A DNA stretch of 64,000 nucleotides from Bombella pluederhausensis. GTDB taxonomy: Bacteria > Pseudomonadota > Alphaproteobacteria > Acetobacterales > Acetobacteraceae. The DNA lies in assembly GCF_026385525.1 (NCBI RefSeq), contig NZ_JANIDY010000001.1:620001-684000 (forward strand), written 5' to 3'. A program made the position numbers and the translations under genes. Within the stretch, counting starts at the first letter, position 1; each line of letters begins with the position of its first letter. The notes below the pieces were generated by a model. That model made no database searches. It was not told the origin of the DNA and was given only the letters and a program-made list of their open reading frames with translations. This document shows positions 24,142 through 33,438 of this stretch, piece after piece.

Positions 24142-25321
24142 GGGGCTTTCCTTGTCAGGCAGGCAGCAGCAGAGGTGAGGGCATTGGCATTGCCATCGGA
24201 GAGGTCTTTCAGACTGATCTGATCGCCCAGCGCAGCAAGCTGACGGTCAATCTGGTCGGAATAGGCCTGTGCTTCTGTAATGGCTTGACTTTTTGGGGCA
24301 GTATTTCCCTCGTCAGAGGCGCTGTTGTGACATTCGTCATCTCTCCCAGACTTCGGGGTACCGGACGTAGTCTGCCCGTGAGGATTAAAGGAGTCGGAAC
24401 CCTGTCCGGTTGAGTTCGAATTGGTGCTGAGATCCTTTTCCCACAGCAGCTTTCCTTCTTGATTTCTGTTTTCTCTAGTAGCTAGAGTGCTGGAAAACGC
24501 TTCTTCAGCCCCGACAGTCGCTGAAGGTTTTTGGTCATTGGGCATGTGACCAGCTGGATTTAGGGGATGATCTTGCCCATTATGGTCTGAAGGGGTAGTG
24601 CGACGTCCTTCCTGAAGAAGTGTCTTCTTGTTCAGATAACCTGGCTTGAACGATGCGACTGTTTTAACGAGGTAATGGCCGTCTTCTTTTTTTGAGCTCC
24701 ATGACAGTAGCGTCATGCTTTGCGCTGCTGGTGTTTTTCTCACCGCGGATGATGATGAAATATGAGCCATTCCGCTCATCAAGCCTTACCTCATTTGCAT
24801 TCTTCAGAATATGGCTGATATAGCTGTCGGCGTCGTCAAGACCTGATGCTTTCAGCTGGTGTCCATGCCGCTCCATGATGTTATGGCGGCACGTAGTGTA
24901 ATAGACGGTCTTTCCGTCTTTCTTGTATGGCGTGTGGGCTTTTTTCACCATCACCTAGAATGACAGGCCAGTTTGGAACGTCCTCAATACCGGAAGGCAT
25001 CCGTCCGACCGTAACCGGGTTATTCTCTGCCGCTGAAAGGTCCAGATGCTCAATGCCGCTGGTTGGGAATGGGGAACATCCTGATCCTGATCCTGTTCCG
25101 GGCTGGGAGCGGCTTCTCTTTGGGTAGACAGGCCTGCACGGTTCTGCGTGACCTCGTGATCTTCATAAGCATGAAGGTTCCGCATGATGCCTTCGGCAGT
25201 ACCCCGTTGGACCTCATCGATACGCCGATGTGCTGCTTGATAGGCTTCCTGCACAATATCCTGCCAACCAACATCATGGCCCTTAACTGGGGGGGGGCTT
25301 CTGAGTGAAACGACCCGGCAT
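24138..25321 (-). pseudogene. Prophage protein with PBECR-like nuclease domain, multiply frameshifted
   Basis: A likely ATG at 25321 reads MPGRFTQKPPP and then, if the C9 tract (25289-25297) had eight C's, VKGHDVGWQDIVQEAYQAAH. Further one-base shifts near 25050, in an A run near 24952 and in an A7 run (24687-24693) separate segments that otherwise join: SGIEHLDLSAAENNPVTVG, YKKDGKTVYYTTCRHNIMER, and HYLVKTVASFKPGYLNKKT. The HNIMERHG...YLVKTVASFKPGYL core resembles the phage Barnase/EndoU/ColicinE5/RelE-like (PBECR) domains found in large virion proteins. The C-terminal ~150 residues are low-complexity and end at 24138. Confidence 0.55.
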
Positions 25322-25413
25322 GTGTATATAAAAAGACATAATAATATAATGAATTATAAAAATTATTCCATTTATGTAAAATTATTATTTACTATAAAAG
25401 GTTATCTATAAAA
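25322..25413. other. Very AT-rich prophage/capsule-locus boundary
   Basis: Sequence changes abruptly from phage-like to AT-rich at about 25322. It contains TATAAAAAGACATA, a partial match to the first block of the leader element but in plus orientation. No gene or clear attachment-site repeat is visible. Confidence 0.4.
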
Positions 25414-26082
25414 CTATAATTTATATTTTGAACGAAATAATATATCAAGCCAAGGTAAACTTATGGAATAATTATGATCTTCTTTTTGATAATGATGTAA
25501 TAAATGATGCCGTTTCCATAAGGAAAGAGGAAAACTTCTCATACGAAAATTGTGGGTAGCAAAGTGCATACAATCGTAAAAAATATAACCAGCGAAGAAA
25601 CCAGAAAAAAAAGAACTTCCCGCAGATATACCACATACATAGATGGACCCTCCCCATATGATTAGTCCTATTGGAAGACTAACTATGATGGGCATTAGTG
25701 TTCGGTAAGGATGATTTGGTTGAATATGATGATTCCCATGAAAAATATATACTAGACGTTGTATTTCTTTTTTTTCACTGGCGAAGTGAAATACAAAACG
25801 ATGTAATAAGTATTCTGTAATAAACCATAAAATTAAAGCTGTCATGAAGTATATAAAAAATTTACATAAGGATATACCATAAAAAACAGCGATGGAAAGG
25901 ACAATCACTTCAAATGACACACAAAACATTAAAAATTTTTTAAGAGAAGTAAAGGTTAGGTTCTCTAACCAATCCTGTTTAAATATCCTCACAGGGGGCT
26001 CATTGCCGGGAATTTTACGTCTGGGAAGATAAGGTTGTGTAGGGTCAGAGCTTCTAATAAGCCGGGAAGGAGATTCTGACAT
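25414..26082 (-). CDS. Fatty acid hydroxylase superfamily membrane enzyme
   Basis: 222 residues, with about four hydrophobic segments and the di-iron histidine clusters of the fatty acid hydroxylase/sterol desaturase superfamily: HRFVFHF, HGNHH, HFATHN and KRHHLLHHY. The layout and length resemble bacterial homologues of fatty acid 2-hydroxylase (Scs7/FA2H catalytic domain, without cytochrome b5). Acetic acid bacteria make 2-hydroxy fatty acids and sphingolipids, so 2-hydroxylation of an acyl chain is a reasonable guess. It is 63 bases downstream of the capsule-export lipoprotein gene and may share its transcript. Confidence 0.8.
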   Translation of the reverse strand: MSESPSRLIRSSDPTQPYLPRRKIPGNEPPVRIFKQDWLENLTFTSLKKFLMFCVSFEVIVLSIAVFYGISLCKFFIYFMTALILWFITEYLLHRFVFHFASEKKEIQRLVYIFHGNHHIQPNHPYRTLMPIIVSLPIGLIIWGGSIYVCGISAGSSFFSGFFAGYIFYDCMHFATHNFRMRSFPLSLWKRHHLLHHYQKEDHNYSISLPWLDILFRSKYKL

Positions 26083-26145
26083 CTTACGACATTACCTCAT
26101 GGTAATTATTGCAGCCTAAGGGAGTCTGATAAAACATGTCGTTAC

Positions 26146-27399
26146 TCATCGGACTCCATAGAGACCAATGGTAGCGGCTTGCCCCATAAACGTGCCTATG
26201 AGAGCATCAATCTTGTAGATTGCATTAGTCGAGGCATCAGCAATTAAAAGAACATCATGGTCCTTCATAGGGATCCTTTGAGTAAGGAAATATTGCGTTG
26301 GATTCAACATATCAATTGCATAGACGATAGGGGCAGTGTGATTTCCGGACTGTACTGGAACACCTAAACGTTTGCATATATCTTCATCTTCATAACGAAT
26401 AAGATAGACAGCGTTACCATCTGCTCGATTATCTGCCGGCCCCCCGATTCGGGCTAGGGCACCTGCCAGTGTAAGATTTGCCGTACCAAATTGTACCTCA
26501 TTACGCTGTTGACTCTGTCCAACCGCACCGAAAGCGGTAAAAGTACGTGGTTGATAAATCACATGAATACGATCCCCTGGGGCTGCTTTAATATCTTCAT
26601 CTGGATGATTTTCCAAAGTAGCCAAATCTGTTGTGCCAACTTTATTATTTCTAATAAGTTCTACTTGAGAGTCCTTAGGGGGATACTTTGATCCCCCTGC
26701 AATAGCAATTACATCAGATAAATGTTCATCAGCGAGTGAAAGAGTTACTCTGCCGGGATGAGATATTTCACCAGATACGATAACGGTATTACCAATGTCA
26801 TTCTTTATATGAACCATCACTTGAGGGTCTTGAGACTTTCCCTTCAAACCATTTTGAATAATAGATGCCACTTGACTGGGAGTTTTCCCAATAATTTTTA
26901 ATCGTCCAATATATGGAACCATGATGGTTCCATCAGCTTCAACTTGTGTTGGTGGTAAATTTTGGGACGAGATATGAGGCGTACCACTAATGGCACTTTC
27001 TCCACTCGTGCTAGTACCACCAATACTGCGATCCGACGACGAGAAAAGCCCGCTACCAAGTTCAAAAATAGTAATTTCTAGAACATCTCCAGCTCCAATA
27101 TGGTCATTTCGGGAGATTTTATAATTAATATTATTTAAAGTGGAAATGAGAGGTGGAACCTCAGCGGCTAAAATATCGGCAATCTCAGGAGTCACATTAA
27201 GCATTTTATAGTTTAGGGCCGCTCTATTTTTGGATGATTTTGTATAATGATTCATCTGCTTTTGTGTTGGAGCTGAGCGAGGTACCCAGCTACAACTTGC
27301 TAAAAATAGCACCATGAATCCGCTTACCCCTTTCAGAACAGGAGGAAGCATTTCAAAAGTGTGAGAAAATGTTTTTCTACGCAAGGAAAAACGGGGCAT
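26146..27399 (-). CDS. Capsule polysaccharide export outer-membrane lipoprotein (Wza/KpsD/BexD type)
   Basis: 417 residues. After a basic N-terminus the signal ends with a lipobox (LFLASC). A poly-export domain follows (IGAGDVLEITIFELGSG, then DGTIMVPYIGRLKIIGKTPS), then SLBB-type beta-grasp repeats (VIVSGEISHPGRVTLS; RTFTAFGAVGQS). The C-terminal part includes QYFLTQRIPMKDHDVLLIAD, typical of the BexD/CtrA group of ABC-dependent capsule export. It forms the periplasmic/outer-membrane channel that works with the KpsE-like and KpsMT-like proteins encoded divergently. Confidence 0.88.
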   Translation of the reverse strand: MPRFSLRRKTFSHTFEMLPPVLKGVSGFMVLFLASCSWVPRSAPTQKQMNHYTKSSKNRAALNYKMLNVTPEIADILAAEVPPLISTLNNINYKISRNDHIGAGDVLEITIFELGSGLFSSSDRSIGGTSTSGESAISGTPHISSQNLPPTQVEADGTIMVPYIGRLKIIGKTPSQVASIIQNGLKGKSQDPQVMVHIKNDIGNTVIVSGEISHPGRVTLSLADEHLSDVIAIAGGSKYPPKDSQVELIRNNKVGTTDLATLENHPDEDIKAAPGDRIHVIYQPRTFTAFGAVGQSQQRNEVQFGTANLTLAGALARIGGPADNRADGNAVYLIRYEDEDICKRLGVPVQSGNHTAPIVYAIDMLNPTQYFLTQRIPMKDHDVLLIADASTNAIYKIDALIGTFMGQAATIGLYGVR

Positions 27400-27772
27400 T
27401 CGGAGTGTCCTGATATCACCTATAAAATTGGCTCTCTCTATGGTTATCCCTTTTTAGGGGGTAAGGCAACCCCAGCCTAGAGTTGTAGGAATTGATTGAT
27501 ATAACGAAGAATGAAAGCATATTAAATTAATTAATATTTGTTATTTCTCTTAATTACAAGAGGATTGAGGTTAAATTTTTATTTTTGAGTTGAGAGTGGT
27601 TTTTATAAGAAGGTGGTTTTGCAAAAGAATATTGCATTTTGCTTTAATGATTAATGTTCGGATAACATATCTGGCTTTTGAAAGGGTTGACGGGGAAATG
27701 ATTGCGTTGATAAGAGCAGTGCAACTGCGAAGGATTGTTTCCTTGTGCGTGAGTAATTAGGGGCAGTTGACC
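27400..27772. promoter_or_regulatory. Divergent capsule promoter region
   Basis: 373 AT-rich bases between the export lipoprotein gene (minus) and the exporter operon (plus). Promoters for both must lie here, but no single site stands out. No gene is seen. Confidence 0.4.
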
Positions 27773-29008
27773 ATGAGTGAACCGACTATGGAGCGTGTGC
27801 AGGAAACGTCTGTAGCCATTTCATCAAAGAGCTTGGACGGGGTAAATCGGGGGTTCAGGGAGAGGGGTCCTCAAGGTTTGTTCTTGTCTTTTTTTAATAA
27901 AATAAAAAAATGGATTGTGCATCGTTGGGTTTTTTTCTGTGTTGTTTTGCTTCCTACTCTATTAATGGGTGTTTATTTGTGGGGAATTGCTGCTCCTCAG
28001 TATGTTTCCGAAACTCATTTCTTGGTACGGGGTAAATCTAATAGTGGGTCTACTCTTGGAGGTTTGGGGAGTTTATTGGACTCTGGACATGGAGGGACGC
28101 AGGATACTTATGCTATACAAGATTACATGATGTCTCGTGATGCATTGCGTATGCTGATAAGTAAGGCTGATTTACGAGGTGTTTTTAATAGACCCGGAGC
28201 AGATTTTTTTGCAAAATTTCCGTCTCTTTTTACTAGGAATGATTTTGAAAGTTTTTATGATTTTTATAGGGGCCATGTTAAAGCCCAGATAGATGAAGAG
28301 ACAGGTATTTCACATCTAACGGTTCGAACCTTTTCAGCTCAAGATTCACAATACGTTGCGCAAATTTTGCTTGATGCAGGGGAGAAACTCGTTAATGAGA
28401 TGAATGCGAGGCAGAGATATAACACTCTTCACGCAGCCCAGGTAGAGTTGGATGCCAGTTTAAAAGAATTGCATGATATAGAAATGCAGTTGGCTAGGTA
28501 TCGTTATGAGAATCAGATTATTGACCCAATGAAACAAGCCACTCCTATGATAGGAACGGCTTTTTCATTGGAGAGTACATTATCAATGATTGAAGCTGAA
28601 AAAAAACAGCTTGATCGTATTGCTCCAGATAGTCCTCTGAGAAAGGTCTATGCCCAAAGGATTAACTCTATTAAGGCACAGATGGAGCGAGCTCAGGAGC
28701 ATATTACGGGAGAGAAAGGTTCGTCAGTTTCGTTGGTACCGAAACTTTTAGGATATGACGAGCTTGAAGAAAAAAAAGTTATAGTGGAAAAGAAGATTGC
28801 AGCTGAAGCATCTGCTTTGGAGGTGGCAAAGGCACAAGCAAATCGACAGATGCTGTATGTAACTGTCGTTGCGCAACCTGACTTGCCTGATTATCCAGCC
28901 TATCCACGTAATTTCGCTACGATTGTGGTAACTTTTTTGACTATGTTAATGCTTTTTGCAATAGGTTCTTTGTTAGTGTCAGGAGCTAAAGAACATGCAC
29001 TTAAGTAA
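27773..29008 (+). CDS. kpsE: Capsule export inner-membrane protein (KpsE/BexC/CtrB type)
   Basis: 411 residues from ATG 27773 (a TTG two codons earlier is also in frame). An N-terminal membrane helix (WVFFCVVLLPTLLMGVYLWG), a large periplasmic part with a coiled coil around residues 215-345 (LDASLKELHDIEMQLARYRY and the following Glu/Lys-rich stretch) and a C-terminal membrane helix (FATIVVTFLTMLMLFAIGSL) give the polysaccharide co-polymerase topology. It links the ABC transporter to the outer-membrane channel. It overlaps the permease gene by 14 bases. Confidence 0.88.
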   Translation: MSEPTMERVQETSVAISSKSLDGVNRGFRERGPQGLFLSFFNKIKKWIVHRWVFFCVVLLPTLLMGVYLWGIAAPQYVSETHFLVRGKSNSGSTLGGLGSLLDSGHGGTQDTYAIQDYMMSRDALRMLISKADLRGVFNRPGADFFAKFPSLFTRNDFESFYDFYRGHVKAQIDEETGISHLTVRTFSAQDSQYVAQILLDAGEKLVNEMNARQRYNTLHAAQVELDASLKELHDIEMQLARYRYENQIIDPMKQATPMIGTAFSLESTLSMIEAEKKQLDRIAPDSPLRKVYAQRINSIKAQMERAQEHITGEKGSSVSLVPKLLGYDELEEKKVIVEKKIAAEASALEVAKAQANRQMLYVTVVAQPDLPDYPAYPRNFATIVVTFLTMLMLFAIGSLLVSGAKEHALK

Positions 29009-29843
29009 AGACGTTGATTTTTTACAACGTAGCTCGCGTAGCGCAGAACGGCATGCTAATCTGTCACTTTTTCAGGCGTTTTGTACGCAGGTACGTGTGA
29101 TTTTTGCTCTCATTATGAGGGAGACGTTAACTAGATATGGACGAGAAAATATAGGGTTTCTTTGGGTTGTCGGTGAGCCAATTCTCTTTTGTGGTGGGGT
29201 GGCAGTTGTTTGGACTGCGGTACGTCCTTCGCATGAACACGGTTTACAGATGACTGCCATGGTAATAACGGGGTATATCCCGTTGACGATGTTTAGGCAT
29301 GCGCTTTCTCGATCAACAAAAGCTTATGAAGTGAATTCTAGTCTTCTTTTTCATAAGCTCGTGACGCCATTAGACATAATTTTTGCGCGCACAACATTAG
29401 AGGTCTTAGGTGTATTGATTGCTGCTATTATTATCACTTTTGGAGCAATTATATTAGGGTATATGGCCCCTCCAGTGGACTGGAGCTTTACATATGCTGG
29501 TTTGTTTTTTGTTATATTTTTTTCATATGGAGTTTCTTTTATATTTGCTTATTTGACTGAGCGCTCAGACACTCTCGAGAAGGCTGTTGGTGTGATTAAT
29601 TATCTTTCTTTACCATGGACAGGGGCATTCGTAATGATTGATTGGCTTCCTCCACAGTATCGTTGGATATTGGAAGATACATCACCTCTTGCTAATGCAA
29701 TAGAGTTGATGCGTTCAGGTGTTTTTGGTTCTAAAGTTGTTGCTCATTATTCACTTATGTATCTATTTTATACATGTGGAATTACTTTTTTGATTGGGTT
29801 ATACTTAACATTGAAGATACGGCCGCATATTAATATGTCCTGA
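28995..29843 (+). CDS. kpsM: Capsule ABC transporter permease (KpsM/BexB type)
   Basis: 282 residues with about six membrane segments and the ABC-2 permease signature (MRETLTRYGRENIGFLWVVG near residue 38). TM content and length fit KpsM/BexB/CtrC proteins. With the KpsT-like ATPase it flips lipid-linked capsule polymer across the inner membrane. The start codon lies inside the end of kpsE. Confidence 0.9.
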   Translation: MHLSKDVDFLQRSSRSAERHANLSLFQAFCTQVRVIFALIMRETLTRYGRENIGFLWVVGEPILFCGGVAVVWTAVRPSHEHGLQMTAMVITGYIPLTMFRHALSRSTKAYEVNSSLLFHKLVTPLDIIFARTTLEVLGVLIAAIIITFGAIILGYMAPPVDWSFTYAGLFFVIFFSYGVSFIFAYLTERSDTLEKAVGVINYLSLPWTGAFVMIDWLPPQYRWILEDTSPLANAIELMRSGVFGSKVVAHYSLMYLFYTCGITFLIGLYLTLKIRPHINMS

Positions 29844-29857
29844 TTTAGGAGAATGAA

Positions 29858-30511
29858 ATGATAGGGTTGCGCTGTGTAGATCTAACAAAATGTTATAATC
29901 TTGGGCATAAAAAAAATACGGTTTTAGATAAAGTAAACTTTTCTGTAAAAAAAGGAGAAAAGTTAGGTATTTTAGGGCGAAATGGAGCAGGAAAATCGAC
30001 CCTCATTAAGGTTATAGGAGGAGTGGAACCTATAACTTCTGGAAATATAGAATATAATATGACTGTTTCATGGCCTCTGGCTTTTGGCGGTGCTTTTCAA
30101 GGAAGTCTTTCAGGGCACGACAATTTACGGTTTATATGCCGTGTTTACGATTTGGATTATAATGAGACATTAGATTATGTTCAAGGCTTTGCTCAGTTGG
30201 GAAAGCAGTTTTATGATCCTGTTAAGACGTATTCTTCAGGAATGCATGCAAGGCTCGCTTTTGCATTGTCTTTGGCTATAGAGTTTGATTGTTATTTGAT
30301 AGATGAAGTTATCATGGTAGGGGATGCGCGTTTTGCTCAGAGATGTGAAGATGAGTTATTTGGCAAACGTGCGGATAGGACACTCTTGATAGTCTCACAT
30401 AACATGGATTTTATGAGACAGGTGTGTGACCGAGCTGTACTGCTTCATAATAAGAAGATACATGAGTCGAGCTCGGTGGATGAAGCTATTTATTCCTATT
30501 TTTCTTTGTAA
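29858..30511 (+). CDS. kpsT: Capsule ABC transporter ATPase (KpsT/BexA type)
   Basis: 217 residues, normal for KpsT. Walker A is LGRNGAGKSTLIK, the signature reads YSSGMHARLAFALS, Walker B is CYLIDEVIMVGDARF, followed by the H-loop SHNMDFM. It powers export of the polysaccharide. GGAG lies before ATG 29858, 14 bases after kpsM. Confidence 0.93.
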   Translation: MIGLRCVDLTKCYNLGHKKNTVLDKVNFSVKKGEKLGILGRNGAGKSTLIKVIGGVEPITSGNIEYNMTVSWPLAFGGAFQGSLSGHDNLRFICRVYDLDYNETLDYVQGFAQLGKQFYDPVKTYSSGMHARLAFALSLAIEFDCYLIDEVIMVGDARFAQRCEDELFGKRADRTLLIVSHNMDFMRQVCDRAVLLHNKKIHESSSVDEAIYSYFSL

Positions 30512-30638
30512 TCTCTTTTTAAGAAAGGACTTCCTTTAATGGGAAGGTGATTTTTGTTTTTATCTCTTTAAAATCTGTATGTTATTTGATAATAACATGC
30601 AGATTTTAGGGCTCTTTAAATTTTTGAGGGTGTTGGGT

Positions 30639-31829
30639 ATGGGGTATCATAAAGTGGAATTCGTTCATCAAGTGTTAATCTTGGAGGACGGGGGATTGCC
30701 GAACCCTGTTCCAGACTTTCTAGAAAAAAACATTTTAGCTATAAAAAAAGTCTATCCGAAGGCAAAGCATAGGCTATGGTCTTCTAAAGAAATTAGAGAG
30801 TTTTTGAGGTGTTATTTTTCTTTATCTGTTCTTAAAGCTTATGATACACTAGCCCCCTTTTCGTACAAAGCGGATTTAGCACGGTATGCACTGTTATACA
30901 TATATGGTGGAATGTATGTAGATATAGGTGTTCGTTTACTTCGTCCTTGGAATATCCCCTTACGGAATGATATTTCTGCTTTTCGTGATGTTTCTTTTGT
31001 TTCACCAAGTTGGTCAGCTATACAGACCGGATTGTTGTGGGCATTGCCAGGGCGGGAGGAGTTTTCCTTAGCCATTAAATGGATTGTAGAAAATTGTAAT
31101 AATCGATTTTATGGGAAGAACCCCCTATATCCTACAGGGCCTGTCCTTTTAGGACGCGCTTTTTTGAAGGTTATGGCTTCTAGGGGGAATAATGCCTCTG
31201 CGGATGATCAATATGTAGGATTGTGTAGATGTGTCACACCGGAAGTGGAAATGCTTAACGTGGTTTACATTTCCAGAGAAGGTGATGTTGTTGCCCTCCG
31301 TAATAAGAAGAAAGGAGGGGATATAAAACATTTAGGCTTTTCAAAGGGGAACAATTATAATGACATATGGGATAGACGTCAAGTGTATTCTGAACGTGTC
31401 CTGTATTGGAAGTCAAATGACGAGATGATTCGTATAACAGGAGGTTTCAGAAAACGAAATGGTATTTTGACTTTACCTTCAGGAAAGGGGATGACATACG
31501 GTCCTTATGTTACTCTCAGGAGAGGACAATACATACTGACCATACGGTTTTCTGGTGAAAATCTCAAGTTTAATTTTAAAGTGGTTTTGACATCAGAATA
31601 TGGCCATAAGATACATGAGAAGTATTTTGTCACACAATCTTTTTTGGAAGGAAATGATCTCAAGTTGCATTTTGGAGTGAAAGATGAGATGAAGCGGGCT
31701 GAATTTAAAATATATTCTCGAGAAGAATTTATAGGGGGGATAGATGCATTTTTTATCTCAGATATTTCTCTGAAACAAAAAATAAAAAGTATTTCTCGTG
31801 TTAGAATTCCTTTTTTATCTTTTAGTTAA
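30639..31829 (+). CDS. Capsule glycosyltransferase, GT32-like, with C-terminal beta module
   Basis: 396 residues from ATG 30639, chosen because it lines up with the start of its paralogue immediately downstream; a longer form from 30579 is possible. Residues about 60-115 show the family core (AYDTLAPFSYKADLARYALL, then YIYGGMYVDIGV) with a DxD-type motif in YVDIG, as in GT32/Och1-like and capsular transferases. The last ~120 residues carry a beta-rich module (MTYGPYVTLRRGQYILTIRF) that also occurs twice in the next protein. Likely adds a sugar to the capsule repeat; donor and acceptor unknown. Confidence 0.75.
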   Translation: MGYHKVEFVHQVLILEDGGLPNPVPDFLEKNILAIKKVYPKAKHRLWSSKEIREFLRCYFSLSVLKAYDTLAPFSYKADLARYALLYIYGGMYVDIGVRLLRPWNIPLRNDISAFRDVSFVSPSWSAIQTGLLWALPGREEFSLAIKWIVENCNNRFYGKNPLYPTGPVLLGRAFLKVMASRGNNASADDQYVGLCRCVTPEVEMLNVVYISREGDVVALRNKKKGGDIKHLGFSKGNNYNDIWDRRQVYSERVLYWKSNDEMIRITGGFRKRNGILTLPSGKGMTYGPYVTLRRGQYILTIRFSGENLKFNFKVVLTSEYGHKIHEKYFVTQSFLEGNDLKLHFGVKDEMKRAEFKIYSREEFIGGIDAFFISDISLKQKIKSISRVRIPFLSFS

Positions 31830-31851
31830 TTCTGTTTTGTAGGGGGATGAT

Positions 31852-33432
31852 ATGTCTGAAGAGTTCCACAAAATTACTCATCTTCATCAGGTTTTTATTG
31901 TTGATGGATATAAAACGCCGAAAAAACTACCACCTTCACTCGAATATCATAAAGAAATTGCAAGAAAATTGTATCCACATGCTATGTATAAATTGTGGGG
32001 AGGGGATGATTTAAGAAGATTCCTAAAAGAGAATTTTTCAAGTGATGTTCTAGATGCTTTTGACACCTTGAAGCCTTATTCTTATAAGTGTGATTTGGCT
32101 CGTTATTGTTTGATGTATGTCTATGGGGGAATCTACTTCGATTTGGCTATTCGCATGGAACATGAGTGGAGAATTCCATTACAGTACGGTGTTGCAGCGT
32201 TTACTGAAATTTATGATGGAATGGACTGTTGGGCTTGTGTCCAGACAAGTCTTTTGTGGTCTCTACCCAAACGTCGAGAGTGGTATCTTGCGATAAGGCA
32301 GATTGTTGAGAATTGTCAAAATAAGTTTTACGGACCCCACGATCATTACCCTACAGCGGGAGCATTATTAGGACATAGTTTTGCAGCTGCTATGAGTGAA
32401 AAAGGACAAGAGCCTGAAGCAGATGATCAGTTTGTTGGAGAAGTGCGATATGTGACACCTGATAGAACTAATCAAAATGTGACATATGTTTCGCCCTTAC
32501 GTGATCTTGTGGGAATGCGCAATAAGATCCAAGCGGGGGATATATCAGCGCTGGGTGTGAGTGGATCGAATAATTACTGTCAAATATGGAAGGCTAAACA
32601 AGTCTATCACGAAAGTAAACATATTTGGTTAGCGAATGATAAGAATATAGTTATTGATTCTGTTGGAAAAAAAGAAAATGGTTATATTTATATACCGAAA
32701 CGTAAAGGAAGGGTTTTTTATGGGCCTTATGTAGATTTTTCTAAAGGGCATTATAAAATTACTCTTAATTTTACGGAAAGAACGAAATACAAAAAGATAT
32801 TTTTAGATATTGCTAAGGAAGGTGGAGAAACTATTAGAGAGTTTGAATATAATCATCATGAAAATACTGAACGTGAAGAAGAAGTTTTTTTCTTTAACCT
32901 TGAAAAAAATGAAAAATCATTAGAGTTTAGAATGAAGGTATTTGGTGATTTTGAAGGTGGTGTAACAAGTATTGTGGTTGAGGAAGTTAAAGAACTGGAG
33001 TGGAGGATGAATCATCCTACAATTGTTAATGATCAGGTAGGAGTCTTATCAAATAAAGGTATTACTCTTAAACAAGGAGACGCTGGTCGAGTTTTTTATG
33101 GTCCGTTTGTGGATCTGCCGCCTGGTGCTTATTCTTTGGAATTTATTTTTGATAAAGGAACCTCATATAGAAACTTAGAATGTGAGGTAAAGTTTGGGTT
33201 TTCTGAGGAGGTTTTGGATAAGTTAAAGGTGTCAAACAATAGAATTGTTAATAAGGAAAAAGAAAAATTTGAGTTTTATTTATATAATTCTAAATCTTTT
33301 GTAGAATTTTGCTTGTTTGTTTTGGGGGACTTTTCTGGTAGGATTTTGTCTATAAAATTAACTAGACAAGACTTGCCAGGATGGAAGAAAGTATCGAATA
33401 AGTTAGATAATATTTTTGTAGGAAAGGAATGA
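31852..33432 (+). CDS. Paralogous GT32-like glycosyltransferase with two C-terminal beta modules
   Basis: 526 residues, GGGG before ATG 31852. The N-terminal 270 residues repeat the catalytic layout of the upstream protein (DTLKPYSYKCDLARYCLMY, then VYGGIYFDLAIRME with its Asp motif; QTSLLWSLPKR). Two copies of the beta module follow, at about residues 285-370 and 400-500 (VFYGPYVDFSKGHYKITLNF; VFYGPFVDLPPGAYSLEFIF). Duplication of both enzyme and module makes these two genes a tandem family within the capsule operon. The role of the modules (carbohydrate or partner binding) is not known. Confidence 0.75.
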   Translation: MSEEFHKITHLHQVFIVDGYKTPKKLPPSLEYHKEIARKLYPHAMYKLWGGDDLRRFLKENFSSDVLDAFDTLKPYSYKCDLARYCLMYVYGGIYFDLAIRMEHEWRIPLQYGVAAFTEIYDGMDCWACVQTSLLWSLPKRREWYLAIRQIVENCQNKFYGPHDHYPTAGALLGHSFAAAMSEKGQEPEADDQFVGEVRYVTPDRTNQNVTYVSPLRDLVGMRNKIQAGDISALGVSGSNNYCQIWKAKQVYHESKHIWLANDKNIVIDSVGKKENGYIYIPKRKGRVFYGPYVDFSKGHYKITLNFTERTKYKKIFLDIAKEGGETIREFEYNHHENTEREEEVFFFNLEKNEKSLEFRMKVFGDFEGGVTSIVVEEVKELEWRMNHPTIVNDQVGVLSNKGITLKQGDAGRVFYGPFVDLPPGAYSLEFIFDKGTSYRNLECEVKFGFSEEVLDKLKVSNNRIVNKEKEKFEFYLYNSKSFVEFCLFVLGDFSGRILSIKLTRQDLPGWKKVSNKLDNIFVGKE

Positions 33433-33438
33433 AGGGTT

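Noticed and set aside
24680-24700. Programmed -1 frameshift at the A7 run
   Set aside because: Joining the two frames needs a +1 shift (or one fewer A); a -1 slip gives the wrong frame, so indel is the simpler explanation.
25322-25345. TATAAAAAGACATA as a fourth leader element
   Set aside because: Only the first block matches, the orientation is opposite and the ACCAGAATTACAAAC block is absent.
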